Positions 1 to 8,895 are shown, numbered from the stretch's first letter. The stretch: 64,000 bases of DNA from Pseudalkalibacillus sp. SCS-8 (GCF_040126055.1 NZ_CP143541.1:1922001-1986000), one strand, 5' to 3'. Numbers and translations are program-made. The notes: generated by a model from the letters alone, not told the origin.

Positions 1-966
1 CGTGAAGATTTGAACCATACAGGCGCACATAAAATCAACAATGCAATTGGACAAGTGTTACTTGCCAAAAGGATGAACAAGACGAAAGTTGTGGCAGAGA
101 CAGGAGCAGGACAACATGGGGTTGCCGTCGCCACTGCATGTGCCAGATATGGTCTTTCCTGTAAAGTGTTCATGGGTCAGGAAGATATTGCAAGACAATC
201 GTTGAATGTATTTCGAATGAAGCTTCTGGGAGCTGAAGTCGTCTCAGTGACAAGTGGAAGCAAGACATTGAAGGATGCCACCAATGAAGCGATTCGTTAT
301 TGGGCTGGAGCCGTACAGGATACGTTTTACTGTATCGGATCGGTTGTAGGACCACATCCTTATCCACGAATCGTACGAGATTTCCAACGGATTATCGGTT
401 TAGAAACGAAGGAGCAGTTCAACGAATACGAAGGAGGAGCTCCTGAAACAGTCATTGCTTGCGTTGGAGGTGGGAGCAACGCGATGGGAATGTTCCATCC
501 ATTCCTTGAGGATGAAGAAGTGGAACTCATCGGAGTGGAAGCAGGGGGATTAGGCCTCGAAACTGGAAAGCATGCTGCCTCCATTACAACGGGATCAATC
601 GGTGTTCTACATGGATCGATGACTTTTTTGAACCAGGATGAGAGCGGTCAGATCCTAGAGCCTTATTCCATTTCAGCTGGGCTCGACTATCCAGGTGTCG
701 GTCCTGAACATTCTCATCTCGCAGCAACAAAGCGAGTCACCTATAAAACGATTACGGATGCTGAGGCCCTTGAAGCCTTGAAAATCTTATCAGAGGAAGA
801 AGGGATTCTTCCTGCAATTGAGAGTGCACATGCGCTAGCCCAGGCATTCGAGGAAGCCGTCAATCAACCTGAACATACATCCATCGTTGTATGCCTTTCA
901 GGTCGTGGCGATAAGGATGTATCAACAATCATGAACCTTCTGGAGGAGGATGGAAGTTATGAATAA
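1..966 (+). CDS. trpB: Tryptophan synthase beta chain (5' end cut by window)
   Basis: This is the C-terminal three quarters of TrpB, which condenses indole with serine to make tryptophan using pyridoxal phosphate. The frame is open from base 1, so the start lies outside the window. The first visible residues [15 protein letters not shown] contain the conserved PLP-binding lysine (11th visible residue). The phosphate-binding loop [10 protein letters not shown] and the late conserved ESAHALA follow, and the protein ends in DGSYE. It overlaps trpA by 8 bp (ATGAATAA), the usual trpBA translational coupling of the alpha2beta2 complex. There is no sign of damage. Identity is certain; only the 5' end is missing. 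Confidence 0.97.
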   Translation, partial: REDLNHTGAHKINNAIGQVLLAKRMNKTKVVAETGAGQHGVAVATACARYGLSCKVFMGQEDIARQSLNVFRMKLLGAEVVSVTSGSKTLKDATNEAIRYWAGAVQDTFYCIGSVVGPHPYPRIVRDFQRIIGLETKEQFNEYEGGAPETVIACVGGGSNAMGMFHPFLEDEEVELIGVEAGGLGLETGKHAASITTGSIGVLHGSMTFLNQDESGQILEPYSISAGLDYPGVGPEHSHLAATKRVTYKTITDAEALEALKILSEEEGILPAIESAHALAQAFEEAVNQPEHTSIVVCLSGRGDKDVSTIMNLLEEDGSYE

Positions 967-1759
967 CCGATTCCAAACATTGAAGAATGCACCGAAACCT
1001 ATGTTCATCCCCTTTATCATGGCTGGAGATCCATCACCCGAAGACACAATTGAAACAGCACTTCTTTTACAAGAAGAAGGAGCAGATGTATTGGAACTCG
1101 GAATTCCATATTCTGATCCCCTCGCTGATGGCCCTGTTATCCAGGAGGCAGCAAAACGTGCGAAGGGGATGACGATCGGGAAAGCAATGATCCTTGTCGG
1201 AGAAATGCGGAAACGGGGATTGGATATACCTGTGCTCATTTTCACCTACATCAATCCGTTTCTAAAACTTGGAGAGGATCGATTTTTCCAATTGGCAAAA
1301 GAAAACGATGTAGATGGACTCCTTATACCAGATCTGCCGTTTGAAGAAAGTCATAGCTTGAGGGGTAGATGTCGAGCAGAAGAAATCAGCTTCATATCCC
1401 TTGTCGCTCCAACCACGTCACGTGAAAGGCTGTTCCGAATTGCTGAAGAAGCTCAAGGATTCTTATATTGCGTTTCTTCACTTGGTGTGACCGGTGAACG
1501 TTCAGACTTCCATCCAGAAACGAAACGGTTGCTGCAGGAAGCGAAGTCCTACACAACGATACCTGTTGCTCTCGGCTTTGGAATTTCAACCCGACAACAG
1601 TTCGTCGATGTCGGGGAATTATGTGACGGAGTTATTATTGGAAGCTCTTTGATTAAAAAAGCACATGAAATTCGAATCGATCCTACATTGGAATTTGGAA
1701 GCAGCTTCAAAGCTTATGTTTCTTCACTCGTAAATGGTGAGCAACATGTCAACAGCTGA
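959..1759 (+). CDS. trpA: Tryptophan synthase alpha chain
   Basis: TrpA cleaves indole-3-glycerol phosphate to indole and glyceraldehyde 3-phosphate and channels indole to TrpB. The TIM-barrel active-site segment [15 protein letters not shown] carries the catalytic Glu and Asp, and LGFGIS near the end is the phosphate-binding loop. I chose the ATG at 959 because a GGAGGAGG sequence at 942-949 sits about 9 nt upstream. The ATG at 950 would overlap that site. The resulting 266 residues match the family's usual length. The 3' end overlaps the next gene, so trpB, trpA and the aldolase gene are one transcription unit. Confidence 0.97.
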   Translation: MNNRFQTLKNAPKPMFIPFIMAGDPSPEDTIETALLLQEEGADVLELGIPYSDPLADGPVIQEAAKRAKGMTIGKAMILVGEMRKRGLDIPVLIFTYINPFLKLGEDRFFQLAKENDVDGLLIPDLPFEESHSLRGRCRAEEISFISLVAPTTSRERLFRIAEEAQGFLYCVSSLGVTGERSDFHPETKRLLQEAKSYTTIPVALGFGISTRQQFVDVGELCDGVIIGSSLIKKAHEIRIDPTLEFGSSFKAYVSSLVNGEQHVNS

Positions 1760-2711
1760 GAGCTTGAATATCATCGACTGTACAATTAGAGATGGAGGGC
1801 TTGTGAATCAATGGAACTTTGGTGTTGAGTTTGTAAGCCGTCTATATGAAACGCTCAACCAAGCAAGGGTTGAATACATGGAAATCGGCTATCGGAATTC
1901 GCCTGAACTAGTAGGCGAGGTAGGTATAGGACCTTGGCGTTTTTGTGAGGAAAAAGTAATCAGAAAAGCCGTTCCTGTAAAAAAAAGCACGAAGCTGTCT
2001 GTCATGGTGGACATTGGAAAGTTTTACGTAAATGAAATTCCGCCTAAAGATGAGAGCATTGTTGATTTGGTGCGCGTCGCTTGTTACAGTTCACAAATTG
2101 AGGAAGCAATCGGCGCAATTAACGACCTTCATGTAAAAGGCTATGAAACCGCATTGAACATCATGGCGATCTCACGTGTCAACGAGACGGAACTAAGACA
2201 ACAACTATACAAAGTACGATCATCTAAAGTTGATATCGTCTACATTGTCGACTCATTCGGCAGCTTATATATGGATGATATCAACAGGTTAACAAAGATT
2301 TATAAAAGATCCCTACCTGGTAAACAGATCGGCATCCACGCACACAACAACCTGCAGCTGGCTTTTGCGAATACCATTACCGCAAATCAAGCTGGATGTC
2401 GTTTCATGGATTCTACCGTCTATGGGATGGGGAGAGCAGCTGGCAATTGCCCAACAGAGTTATTGATCGGTTATCTCTATCCGAAATATAACATCAAGCC
2501 TATTCTAAAAGCGATTGAAGAATTGTTCATACCACTTCGCGAATTAGAAGAGTGGGGATATCTGATACCCTATGCATTATCAGGCCAATTGAATGAGCAC
2601 CCAAGAACTGCAATCGAGTTACGTAATCAAACAGAAGCAAAAGACAACTATCTAGAGTTTTATGAACAGACGACTAAAGATAAAGATCGCCCACTACAAG
2701 TGGCGAGATAG
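1746..2711 (+). CDS. DRE-TIM aldolase domain protein (HMG-CoA lyase / 4-hydroxy-2-oxovalerate aldolase-like)
   Basis: A roughly 320-residue single-domain TIM-barrel enzyme of the HMGL-like (DRE-TIM metallolyase) superfamily. The N-terminal NIIDCTIRDGGL is the family D-x-T-x-R-D-G signature that carries catalytic Arg and metal-binding Asp. GIHAHNN in the middle is the metal-binding H-x-H strand, and STVYGMGRAAGNCPTE is the C-terminal glycine-rich motif. It lacks the C-terminal domain of isopropylmalate or homocitrate synthase, so it is more likely an aldolase/lyase. The substrate cannot be read from sequence. It sits between trpA (overlapping it) and a fused anthranilate synthase, which ties it to tryptophan or anthranilate metabolism. 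The start could also be ATG 1734. Confidence 0.8.
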   Translation: MSTAESLNIIDCTIRDGGLVNQWNFGVEFVSRLYETLNQARVEYMEIGYRNSPELVGEVGIGPWRFCEEKVIRKAVPVKKSTKLSVMVDIGKFYVNEIPPKDESIVDLVRVACYSSQIEEAIGAINDLHVKGYETALNIMAISRVNETELRQQLYKVRSSKVDIVYIVDSFGSLYMDDINRLTKIYKRSLPGKQIGIHAHNNLQLAFANTITANQAGCRFMDSTVYGMGRAAGNCPTELLIGYLYPKYNIKPILKAIEELFIPLRELEEWGYLIPYALSGQLNEHPRTAIELRNQTEAKDNYLEFYEQTTKDKDRPLQVAR

Positions 2712-2741
2712 TTGAGAGAAGAGCTGAGACAGGAGAGTTAG

Positions 2742-4928
2742 GTGAGCATGCAGAATTTCTTACAGTTGATGAAAGATGGAATCCAGCACAAATATGTGTC
2801 CAGTGGTGGAATTCAGATTAGCCGGACGAAAAAAGTGGTAGATGGCACAAAGCAACTGAATCATATCCTAGAAAAGGTAGATGAATACCGTGGGGCGCTA
2901 TTTTCAAGCCGTTACGAGTATCCCGGTCGATATTCAAGGTGGGATGTCGGGTTCATACATCCTCCCATCGTCATCCGTGCAAAGGAGAAGAGCTTTACGG
3001 TTGAGGCACTGAATAAACGAGGGTTTGTGTTGTTGCCCCCTATTTTTGAGCAGTTGAAGAAGCAAAACGATTTATCAGCCCTCTCAATGGAGGAGTCCGT
3101 TATAAAAGGATTGGTTTCTGATTCAACAGGTGTATTTGCTGAAGAGGAACGGAGTCAGCAACCGTCCATTTTTACGGTCATTAGAGAGATCAAGTCGCTT
3201 TTCGCATCCGAAGAGGATTCGTTTCTGGGATTATATGGTGCGTTTGGGTACGATCTCGTCTTCCAATTCGAGCCGATTGAGCAAAAACTGGAAAGGTACG
3301 ATCATCAATCCGATATCGTTCTCTATTTACCAGATGAAATCATTGTGGTCGATCATCAGGCAACCAAAGCCTATCAATTGTCCTATGAATTCCAATATGA
3401 ACATTTGTGTACGAACGACAAGGAAAGAATCGGCGACAAGTCAAGAGGACAACGAAATCGTGCTCAACCTTCCGAAGAATACCGACCAGGCCATTATGCA
3501 AGTCTCGTCCACAAGGCGAAAGCCGCTTTTAAAAGTGGTGACATGTTCGAGGTCGTACCCTCACAGACCATCTATGAAACGTGTCATTCCAAACCTTCGG
3601 AGGTGTTTAATCGACTCCAGAAAATCAATCCAAGTCCTTATGGTTTCATAATCAACCTCGGTGAGGAATTTCTTGTCGGTTCATCACCTGAAATGTATGT
3701 CAGGGTAGAAGGAAAACGTGTTGAAACGTGCCCGATATCAGGAACAATCAAGCGAGGAAGCAATGCACTGGAAGACGCAGACCAGATCCGGAAACTCCTC
3801 AATTCAAAAAAAGATGAAGAAGAATTGACGATGTGCACGGACGTCGACCGAAACGATAAATCACGAATCTGCATCCCCGGTTCTGTAAATGTGGTGGGAA
3901 GAAGACAAATTGAACTGTATTCCCATTTGATTCATACGGTTGACCATGTTGAAGGGTATCTACGTCCGGAATTCGATGCACTGGATGCATTCCTATCGCA
4001 TATGTGGGCAGTAACTGTGACCGGTGCTCCAAAAAAATCAGCGATTGATTGGATTGAAAGACATGAAGAGACACCAAGAGGATGGTACGGCGGCGCCGTG
4101 GGCTGGTACAGCTTCAATGGTGATCTGAATACGGGTTTGACGTTGAGGACAATCCGCTTGAAGGATGAAATTGCTGAGATTCGAGCAGGCGCAACACTTC
4201 TTTATGATTCGATTCCGGAAGCGGAAGAAGAAGAGACATTGATCAAAGCGGCGGGTCTGCGAAAAGCAATCCAGGAAACCGAAACGAAACAGGAGACGAA
4301 TCGGGAAAAGCAACAGGGTGTGGGAAAGAGAGTGCTCATTATCGATCATGAGGATTCCTTCGTCCATACGTTGGGGAACTACTTTAAACAAACCGGTGCT
4401 GAGGTCGTGACGATGAGAGCTCCAATTGCCCGACAGGTCATCCAGGAGGGTCTTCATTATGATCTGGTTGTCCTTTCACCTGGCCCTGGTTTACCAGAAA
4501 GGTTTCAGGTGTCGAATACGATTCGCTTATGTTTGGATAAGGAAATTCCGATTTTCGGTGTCTGCTTAGGGTTCCAGGGTATTGTCGAATACTTCGGTGG
4601 AAGGTTGGATGTCCTCAGCTACCCTCAACACGGGAAAACCTCCAGAATTACTCAACTAGGAGAGAATCAATTGTTTGCGGGATTACCAGAAGCGTTCAAC
4701 GCCAGCCGTTACCACTCCATTTATGCTGAGACGATCCCTGAAACGTTGAAAGTGACTGGTTGCTCTCAGGACAACATTCCAATGGCTATCGAGCATCGTG
4801 ATTTTCCGATCTATGGTGTCCAGTTTCATCCGGAATCCATAGTCAGTACAAACGATCAAATCGGCTTGAGAATCATTATGAATGTCATGAAAACCATCGT
4901 CAATAATGATAGAAGTGTAAGAGTGTAG
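2742..4928 (+). CDS. trpEG: Fused anthranilate synthase, TrpE-TrpG (rhizobial-type TrpE(G))
   Basis: A 728-residue fusion. Residues about 1-515 are the chorismate-utilising TrpE part (GSSPEMYVRVEG, CPISGTIKRG, ELTMCTDVDRNDKSRIC, GAPKKSAIDW, GLTLRTIR, RAGATLLYDS). Residues about 530-728 are a class I glutamine amidotransferase with nucleophile Cys in FGVCLGFQG and His/Glu in QFHPES. It makes anthranilate from chorismate and glutamine. Bacilli normally carry separate trpE and pabA genes; one-piece TrpE(G) of this length is typical of alphaproteobacteria and of secondary-metabolite clusters. Start GTG 2742 lies 6 nt after AGGAG; ATG 2748 is an alternative. It is the last gene of the operon, followed by a terminator. 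Confidence 0.92.
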   Translation: MSMQNFLQLMKDGIQHKYVSSGGIQISRTKKVVDGTKQLNHILEKVDEYRGALFSSRYEYPGRYSRWDVGFIHPPIVIRAKEKSFTVEALNKRGFVLLPPIFEQLKKQNDLSALSMEESVIKGLVSDSTGVFAEEERSQQPSIFTVIREIKSLFASEEDSFLGLYGAFGYDLVFQFEPIEQKLERYDHQSDIVLYLPDEIIVVDHQATKAYQLSYEFQYEHLCTNDKERIGDKSRGQRNRAQPSEEYRPGHYASLVHKAKAAFKSGDMFEVVPSQTIYETCHSKPSEVFNRLQKINPSPYGFIINLGEEFLVGSSPEMYVRVEGKRVETCPISGTIKRGSNALEDADQIRKLLNSKKDEEELTMCTDVDRNDKSRICIPGSVNVVGRRQIELYSHLIHTVDHVEGYLRPEFDALDAFLSHMWAVTVTGAPKKSAIDWIERHEETPRGWYGGAVGWYSFNGDLNTGLTLRTIRLKDEIAEIRAGATLLYDSIPEAEEEETLIKAAGLRKAIQETETKQETNREKQQGVGKRVLIIDHEDSFVHTLGNYFKQTGAEVVTMRAPIARQVIQEGLHYDLVVLSPGPGLPERFQVSNTIRLCLDKEIPIFGVCLGFQGIVEYFGGRLDVLSYPQHGKTSRITQLGENQLFAGLPEAFNASRYHSIYAETIPETLKVTGCSQDNIPMAIEHRDFPIYGVQFHPESIVSTNDQIGLRIIMNVMKTIVNNDRSVRV

Positions 4929-4934
4929 ATAACA

Positions 4935-4970
4935 AAAACAAGCAGCCTAATAGGCTGCTTGTTTTCTTTT
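4935..4970 (+). terminator. Rho-independent terminator of the trp region
   Basis: AACAAGCAGCC and GGCTGCTTGTT form an 11-bp stem around a short loop, followed by TTTTCTTTTTT. It lies 7 bp after the trpEG stop codon. Confidence 0.9.
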
Positions 4971-4998
4971 TTAAGAACATTATGCAGAGCTGCTATCC

Positions 4999-5361
4999 TA
5001 CCCTCAAAACTGTATTTCTCTTATTTTCAGGGAGGATAGAGGCGTTACCTTACCCTCAAAACGCCATTTCTCTCATTTTTGGTGAGGATAGAGGTGTTAT
5101 CTTACCCTCAAAACTCCATTTCTCTCATTTTTGGTGAGGATAGAGGCAATACCTTACCCTCATAACTCCATTTCTCTCCTTTTGGGTGAGGATAGAGGTG
5201 TTATCCTACCCTCAAAACTGTATTTCTCTCATTTTGGGTGAGGATAGAGCTGTTATCTTACCCTCAAAACTGTATTCCTCTCAGTTTTAGGGGAGGATAG
5301 AGGTGTTATCTTACCCTCAATACTCTATTTCTCTCATATTCGGAGAGGATAGAGGCGTTTA
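4999..5361. repeat. Tandem array, seven copies of a 52-bp hairpin-forming repeat
   Basis: Units begin with TACCCTCAAAAC at 4999, 5051, 5103, 5155, 5207, 5259 and 5312, so the period is 52 bp, with 53 bp at the last step. Each unit reads roughly TACCCTCAAAACTnnATTTC, then TCTCATTTTNGGTGAGGATA, then GAGGTGTTATC. The start (TATCyTACCCTCAAAA) is largely complementary to the later TTTTGGGTGAGGATAG, so each copy could fold into an imperfect hairpin. No long open frame crosses it. Apart from this array, the stretch 4971-5440 holds no feature I can recognise. Confidence 0.93.
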
Positions 5362-5461
5362 TTCCCCCAAAATTCACATCCACTTTTAAAGGAATATTCG
5401 TCTGGTTGTTTAATAGAGAATTATACAACTTTCCATTATCTAACAAAGAGGGTGCTTCAAA

Positions 5462-6793
5462 ATCAAGTATTCTTTTATAGGAATCCTACTCATTACTCTT
5501 GTTGCATGTACGAACACTGATCCACCCAACACAGAGACTGTAAAAGAATCAACAGAAAATGATGTAGAAACCCACATGGAATGGGTTGATTGGGCTTCTG
5601 AAAATGCAAAACCCATCCAATCTGTTGACTCTTCAGACTTCAGTGACCTACAGTTTTTGAAAGAAGTGCTGGAGGACAAGCAGGTGGTGTTTTTGGGAGA
5701 GAGTTCCCATGGTGTTTCGGAATACCAGGCACTAAAAGCTCGCCTGATTAAATTTTTACATAAGGAAATGGGCTTCAATGTTTTAGCGTTCGAAAGCGGA
5801 CTTGCAGAGACGACGAGTTCATTTCACTTGATGGAGGGCATGACATCCGAAGAGATGATGAAAGAATCGATCTTTGGCGTCTGGCACAGTGAAGAATCGT
5901 CTTCATTGTTTTCTTATATCCAGCAAAAAAGCAAAACCGATAGACCGTTAACTTTGACAGGGTTTGATATTCAATTCCAGAACAGCAACATCTATCAACA
6001 ATACTTCCAAACAACGTATCAATTCTTAGATAATGCTGAGGAGAATATAGCCAGCCTGGAAAAACGCTTTAAACGTCTTTGGGATGAAACGTCACAGGAA
6101 GAATTGACGACTTTAGCCCAAGACTACGAGTCTTTATTAAACACAATCGAACAGCACCCTCATCCTGATTCAAAAATACAAATGCTACATGAGAGGATAC
6201 TTGAGTATCGGATCATCGCCATCGAAAAATTTTACACTGTTCAAAACTCACCAGAATTTAAGACGTCAGATGAAAAAACGAGTCTGTTGTACAACATACG
6301 TGATGATTGGTCGGCAAAAAATTTAGAATGGCTTATTGAAGAGTATTTTCCCGAAGAGAAAATCATTGTATATGCTCACAACGGTCACATTGAGAAAAGC
6401 CGATCAAATGCTTTCCAATGGAACAAAAACCTTCAAGGTTCTCGATTCGATTTCATATCAATGGGGGAAAGAATGGCTACTTCGTTAGGAGATAGGGCTT
6501 ATTATATCGGCTTATATATGAATGAAGGGAAAGCAGCGTTCAACGATCGTAAAGAATACGTCATAGCCCCACGGCCAAAAGGAAGCATGGAATGGATTGT
6601 AAGTTCAAGCAACCATGACATTTCATTCATTGATTTTGGGAGCGTAGAAAAAGAAAAAGGGAGTGAATGGATTTTCAAGCCTACACCTAGTTTCATTGAC
6701 GGTAATCGACTCTTTAATATGATTCCGAGTCGTCAATACGATGGTGTCATCGTGTTTAAAGAAGTCACTCCACCAAGATATATAACCAATTAA
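5462..6793 (+). CDS. Erythromycin-esterase-family lipoprotein (non-canonical start)
   Basis: From ATG 5576 the frame gives a 405-residue erythromycin esterase-like (EreA/ChaN-type) protein with FLGESSHGVSEYQ, LAFESG and VYAHNGHIEKS, the conserved Glu/His segments. Function in this family ranges from macrolide hydrolysis to unknown hydrolysis. The same frame is open upstream and encodes a clean lipoprotein signal, KYSFIGILLITLVAC, with lipobox LVAC. AAAGAGGG at 5445-5452 would be its ribosome binding site. No ATG, GTG or TTG is available for this signal; the codon at the right distance is ATC (5462). ATG 5576 has no ribosome binding site. I therefore annotate the extended form but hold the start as uncertain: a rare ATC start, a start mutation or a sequence error. 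Confidence 0.72.
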   Translation: MKYSFIGILLITLVACTNTDPPNTETVKESTENDVETHMEWVDWASENAKPIQSVDSSDFSDLQFLKEVLEDKQVVFLGESSHGVSEYQALKARLIKFLHKEMGFNVLAFESGLAETTSSFHLMEGMTSEEMMKESIFGVWHSEESSSLFSYIQQKSKTDRPLTLTGFDIQFQNSNIYQQYFQTTYQFLDNAEENIASLEKRFKRLWDETSQEELTTLAQDYESLLNTIEQHPHPDSKIQMLHERILEYRIIAIEKFYTVQNSPEFKTSDEKTSLLYNIRDDWSAKNLEWLIEEYFPEEKIIVYAHNGHIEKSRSNAFQWNKNLQGSRFDFISMGERMATSLGDRAYYIGLYMNEGKAAFNDRKEYVIAPRPKGSMEWIVSSSNHDISFIDFGSVEKEKGSEWIFKPTPSFIDGNRLFNMIPSRQYDGVIVFKEVTPPRYITN

Positions 6794-6820
6794 CTATTTT
6801 CATTCTAGTAAATCGACGCA

Positions 6821-6927
6821 TAATTTTTGAAATAGGTTCATTTTTTCTAATCTAGGTTCATAATTTCCAAAATAGGTTCATAAATCTTAAATTTGGTGTG
6901 ATTTAACGTCAAATAGGTTCATAATTC
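6821..6927. repeat. Short direct repeats, 20-bp period
   Basis: The motif AAATAGGTTCATAATT recurs with a 20-bp step: GGTTCA-containing units end at 6840, 6860 and 6880, a degenerate unit follows, and another ends at 6921. The consensus unit is about TAATTTyyaAAATAGGTTCA. The array lies between the esterase-like gene and the next small gene, and no coding frame uses it. Confidence 0.75.
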
Positions 6928-7013
6928 CTATCCGCTCAACATAATCAAATTCATTAGAGGATAATGAGTTTAATGATCGAAATATTTGAAAAGCGAATTA
7001 GGAGGGATGAATA

Positions 7014-7262
7014 GTGAGGAAAGGCTTTGTTTCCATACTCCTAGGTGTCTTAATTGGTGTTTCCATCGCGTATTTTACACTCGATTATAACGGATGGACC
7101 TTTATGTATCCTGGTCCCGATGGTGAAGCGGTGCGGACCATCCACGAATTGGATGTTGATTTGTTATTGGACGGTACTTTAATCGTTGTTGGTGTTTCAG
7201 CATTCATATATACCATCTGGACGATGATTGAAAAAGGCAAAAGGAATCGAGAGGTGCAATAA
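7014..7262 (+). CDS. Small two-helix membrane protein of unknown function
   Basis: An 82-residue protein with GTG start and a good site, TTAGGAGGGATGAATAGTG. A first hydrophobic helix (about residues 4-22, FVSILLGVLIGVSIAYF) and a second (about 53-71, LLLDGTLIVVGVSAFIYTIW) flank a soluble loop. The C-terminus is basic. I do not recognise the family. It is 5 bp upstream of a GNAT gene and probably co-transcribed with it. Confidence 0.7.
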   Translation: MRKGFVSILLGVLIGVSIAYFTLDYNGWTFMYPGPDGEAVRTIHELDVDLLLDGTLIVVGVSAFIYTIWTMIEKGKRNREVQ

Positions 7263-7267
7263 AACGG

Positions 7268-7747
7268 ATGTTGATAAGAAACAGTGACACGCGTGATTTT
7301 AAACGGATCATTCCTCGATTAAATGAGTGGTGGGGCGGTAGAGAGGTAGCTCATCTATTGCCTCGCTTTTTATTTGAACATTTTCAGGATACTAGTTTCA
7401 TTGTTGAAGAAGATGATCACATTGTCGGATTTTTAATCGGATTTCGATCACAGACGAGAGAAGATGAGGCGTATATCCATCTCATAGGAGTCCATCCTGA
7501 TTTCCGAAAACTCGGACTCGGCAGGAAGCTTTATCATACGTTTTTCGCTAAGGTACAAGAAATGAACATTAACAAGGTTTACGCCATCACGTCACCGATA
7601 AACGAGCATTCCATTCTTTTTCATAGACAGATGGGATTTTTAATCATTCCGGGAGACGAGGAAGTAAATGGGGTAAGTGTGCAAACAAATTATGATGGAC
7701 AAGGAAATGATAGAGTTTTATTTGTGAAAGATTTGTCAAAAAGATAA
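7268..7747 (+). CDS. GNAT-family N-acetyltransferase
   Basis: A 159-residue single-domain GCN5-related acetyltransferase that moves an acetyl group from acetyl-CoA to an unknown amine. The core is visible: IVGFLIGFRS (beta4), HLIGVHPDFRKLGLGRKLY (the acetyl-CoA pyrophosphate loop with the R/Q-x-x-G-x-G/A pattern) and HRQMGFLI at the end. It begins 5 bp after the preceding small membrane protein gene. The substrate cannot be inferred. Confidence 0.88.
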   Translation: MLIRNSDTRDFKRIIPRLNEWWGGREVAHLLPRFLFEHFQDTSFIVEEDDHIVGFLIGFRSQTREDEAYIHLIGVHPDFRKLGLGRKLYHTFFAKVQEMNINKVYAITSPINEHSILFHRQMGFLIIPGDEEVNGVSVQTNYDGQGNDRVLFVKDLSKR

Positions 7748-7790
7748 AATGAAAATAGAAATTTGAGTTAAAAGGAAGGTTACATCCCAT

Positions 7791-8126
7791 TTGAAGCCAT
7801 TTACTAAGAAAGTTATTACCATCATAAGTGATATTCCTTCCGGCAAGGTGATGACATACGGACAAATTGCAAAGTTGGCAGGGAGTCCAAAAGGAGCAAG
7901 GCAAGTCGTTCGTGTCTTGCATACGATGAGTAAACCTTATGATTTACCCTGGCACCGGGTGATCAATTCGAAGGGCGAGATTTCAATTCAAGATGAAGTC
8001 CTAGCCTCACTCCAAAAACAAAAACTCCATCAAGAAGGCGTGCCAACGACCTCACCGTTAAAAATTGATTTAAAGCATTATCAGCACCATCCAGAAGAAT
8101 GGATTGATGATGTTAACATCATATGA
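7791..8126 (+). CDS. Alkyltransferase-like protein (MGMT family without the acceptor cysteine)
   Basis: A 111-residue protein with the DNA-binding domain of O6-methylguanine-DNA methyltransferase: PSGKVMTYGQIAKLAG (wing and helix) and GARQVVRVL (recognition helix with the arginine finger). The alkyl-acceptor motif PCHRV is replaced by PWHRV (LPWHRVINSKG). Proteins of this type (ATL) bind O6-alkylguanine without repairing it and recruit nucleotide excision repair. TTG is the start, 12 nt after AGGAAGG; no ATG alternative keeps the domain intact. It is followed by a terminator. Confidence 0.88.
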   Translation: MKPFTKKVITIISDIPSGKVMTYGQIAKLAGSPKGARQVVRVLHTMSKPYDLPWHRVINSKGEISIQDEVLASLQKQKLHQEGVPTTSPLKIDLKHYQHHPEEWIDDVNII

Positions 8127-8138
8127 TTATGGTTAACT

Positions 8139-8171
8139 AAAACTTCAGCCCAAGGGTTAGAAGTTTTTTTA
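8139..8171 (+). terminator. Probable terminator after the alkyltransferase-like gene
   Basis: AAACTTC and GAAGTTT flank a second short stem CCC/GGG and run into a tract of Ts. The stem is imperfect in the middle. Confidence 0.6.
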
Positions 8172-8289
8172 TATGGGAAAAATGATAGAATCCATTAGGA
8201 AAATAGACCATTCTTTCTTGGATAAAGTTTAATGACAGATAAAGATGTGAAAGGTTTTTGTAACGAAATCAATGGAAGGGGGAGCTCTG

Positions 8290-8895
8290 ATGAAGCGCTC
8301 GTTATGGATTTTCTTTCTTGTCATGTTCGTTGTTTTATTAGCTGCCTGCGGATCTGATACGTCTGATGATGCTCAAAATGATGAAGAAAACCCATCATTA
8401 AGCGGGAACGAAAATGAAGGTAATGTGAAGGATGAAGTCGTCCCAATAAGTGTGGATCTGAAAAACAGTGACGGTGATAATATCGGTACGGTTGATCTCG
8501 AGCAACAATTCGAAGGCGTAAAGATCACGGTTGAAGCGTCAAATCTATCTCCGGGAAAACATGGATTCCATATTCATGAGAAAGGTGTTTGTGAAGCTCC
8601 AGATTTCAAATCGGCTGGAGGACATTTCAATCCGGATGATGTGAGTCATGGGACTGAACATGGTGAAGAAGCACATGCAGGAGACCTGCCAAATCTTTCA
8701 GTTGACGAAAACGGTGAAGTACAAGAAGAGTTTGTTGCTGAAAAGGTAACGCTAAAAAGCGGGGAACCGAACTCCTTGATAGGCTCAAATGGGACAGCCT
8801 TCATCATTCACAAGAAGGCGGACGACAATAAATCACAGCCCTCAGGTGATGCAGGTGACCGTGTAGCATGCGGTGTCATAAGCGAAATGAAATAA
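8290..8895 (+). CDS. sodC: Copper/zinc superoxide dismutase, lipoprotein
   Basis: A 201-residue lipoprotein that dismutates superoxide at the cell surface. ATG 8290 follows GGAAGGGGGAGCT; the upstream ATG 8272 overlaps that site. The signal FLVMFVVLLAAC ends in a lipobox (LAAC), followed by an acidic linker. All Cu/Zn ligands of the family can be matched: GFHIHEKG (two His), GGHFNPDD (bridging His), SHG, AHAGDLPNL (His and Asp) and IIHKKADD (His). The second signature GDAGDRVACGVI carries the structural Cys and Arg. Bacillus subtilis YojM is known to lack some copper ligands; this copy keeps the set. It is monocistronic with its own terminator. Confidence 0.93.
   Translation: MKRSLWIFFLVMFVVLLAACGSDTSDDAQNDEENPSLSGNENEGNVKDEVVPISVDLKNSDGDNIGTVDLEQQFEGVKITVEASNLSPGKHGFHIHEKGVCEAPDFKSAGGHFNPDDVSHGTEHGEEAHAGDLPNLSVDENGEVQEEFVAEKVTLKSGEPNSLIGSNGTAFIIHKKADDNKSQPSGDAGDRVACGVISEMK

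Noticed and set aside
4999..5361. Repeat array considered as a CRISPR
   Set aside because: Copies abut with a constant 52-bp period and similar sequence throughout, so there are no unique spacers, and no cas genes are near.
8272..8289. Upstream ATG for sodC
   Set aside because: The codon lies just ahead of and overlaps the purine-rich ribosome site that serves ATG 8290, and adding six residues would spoil the signal peptide.
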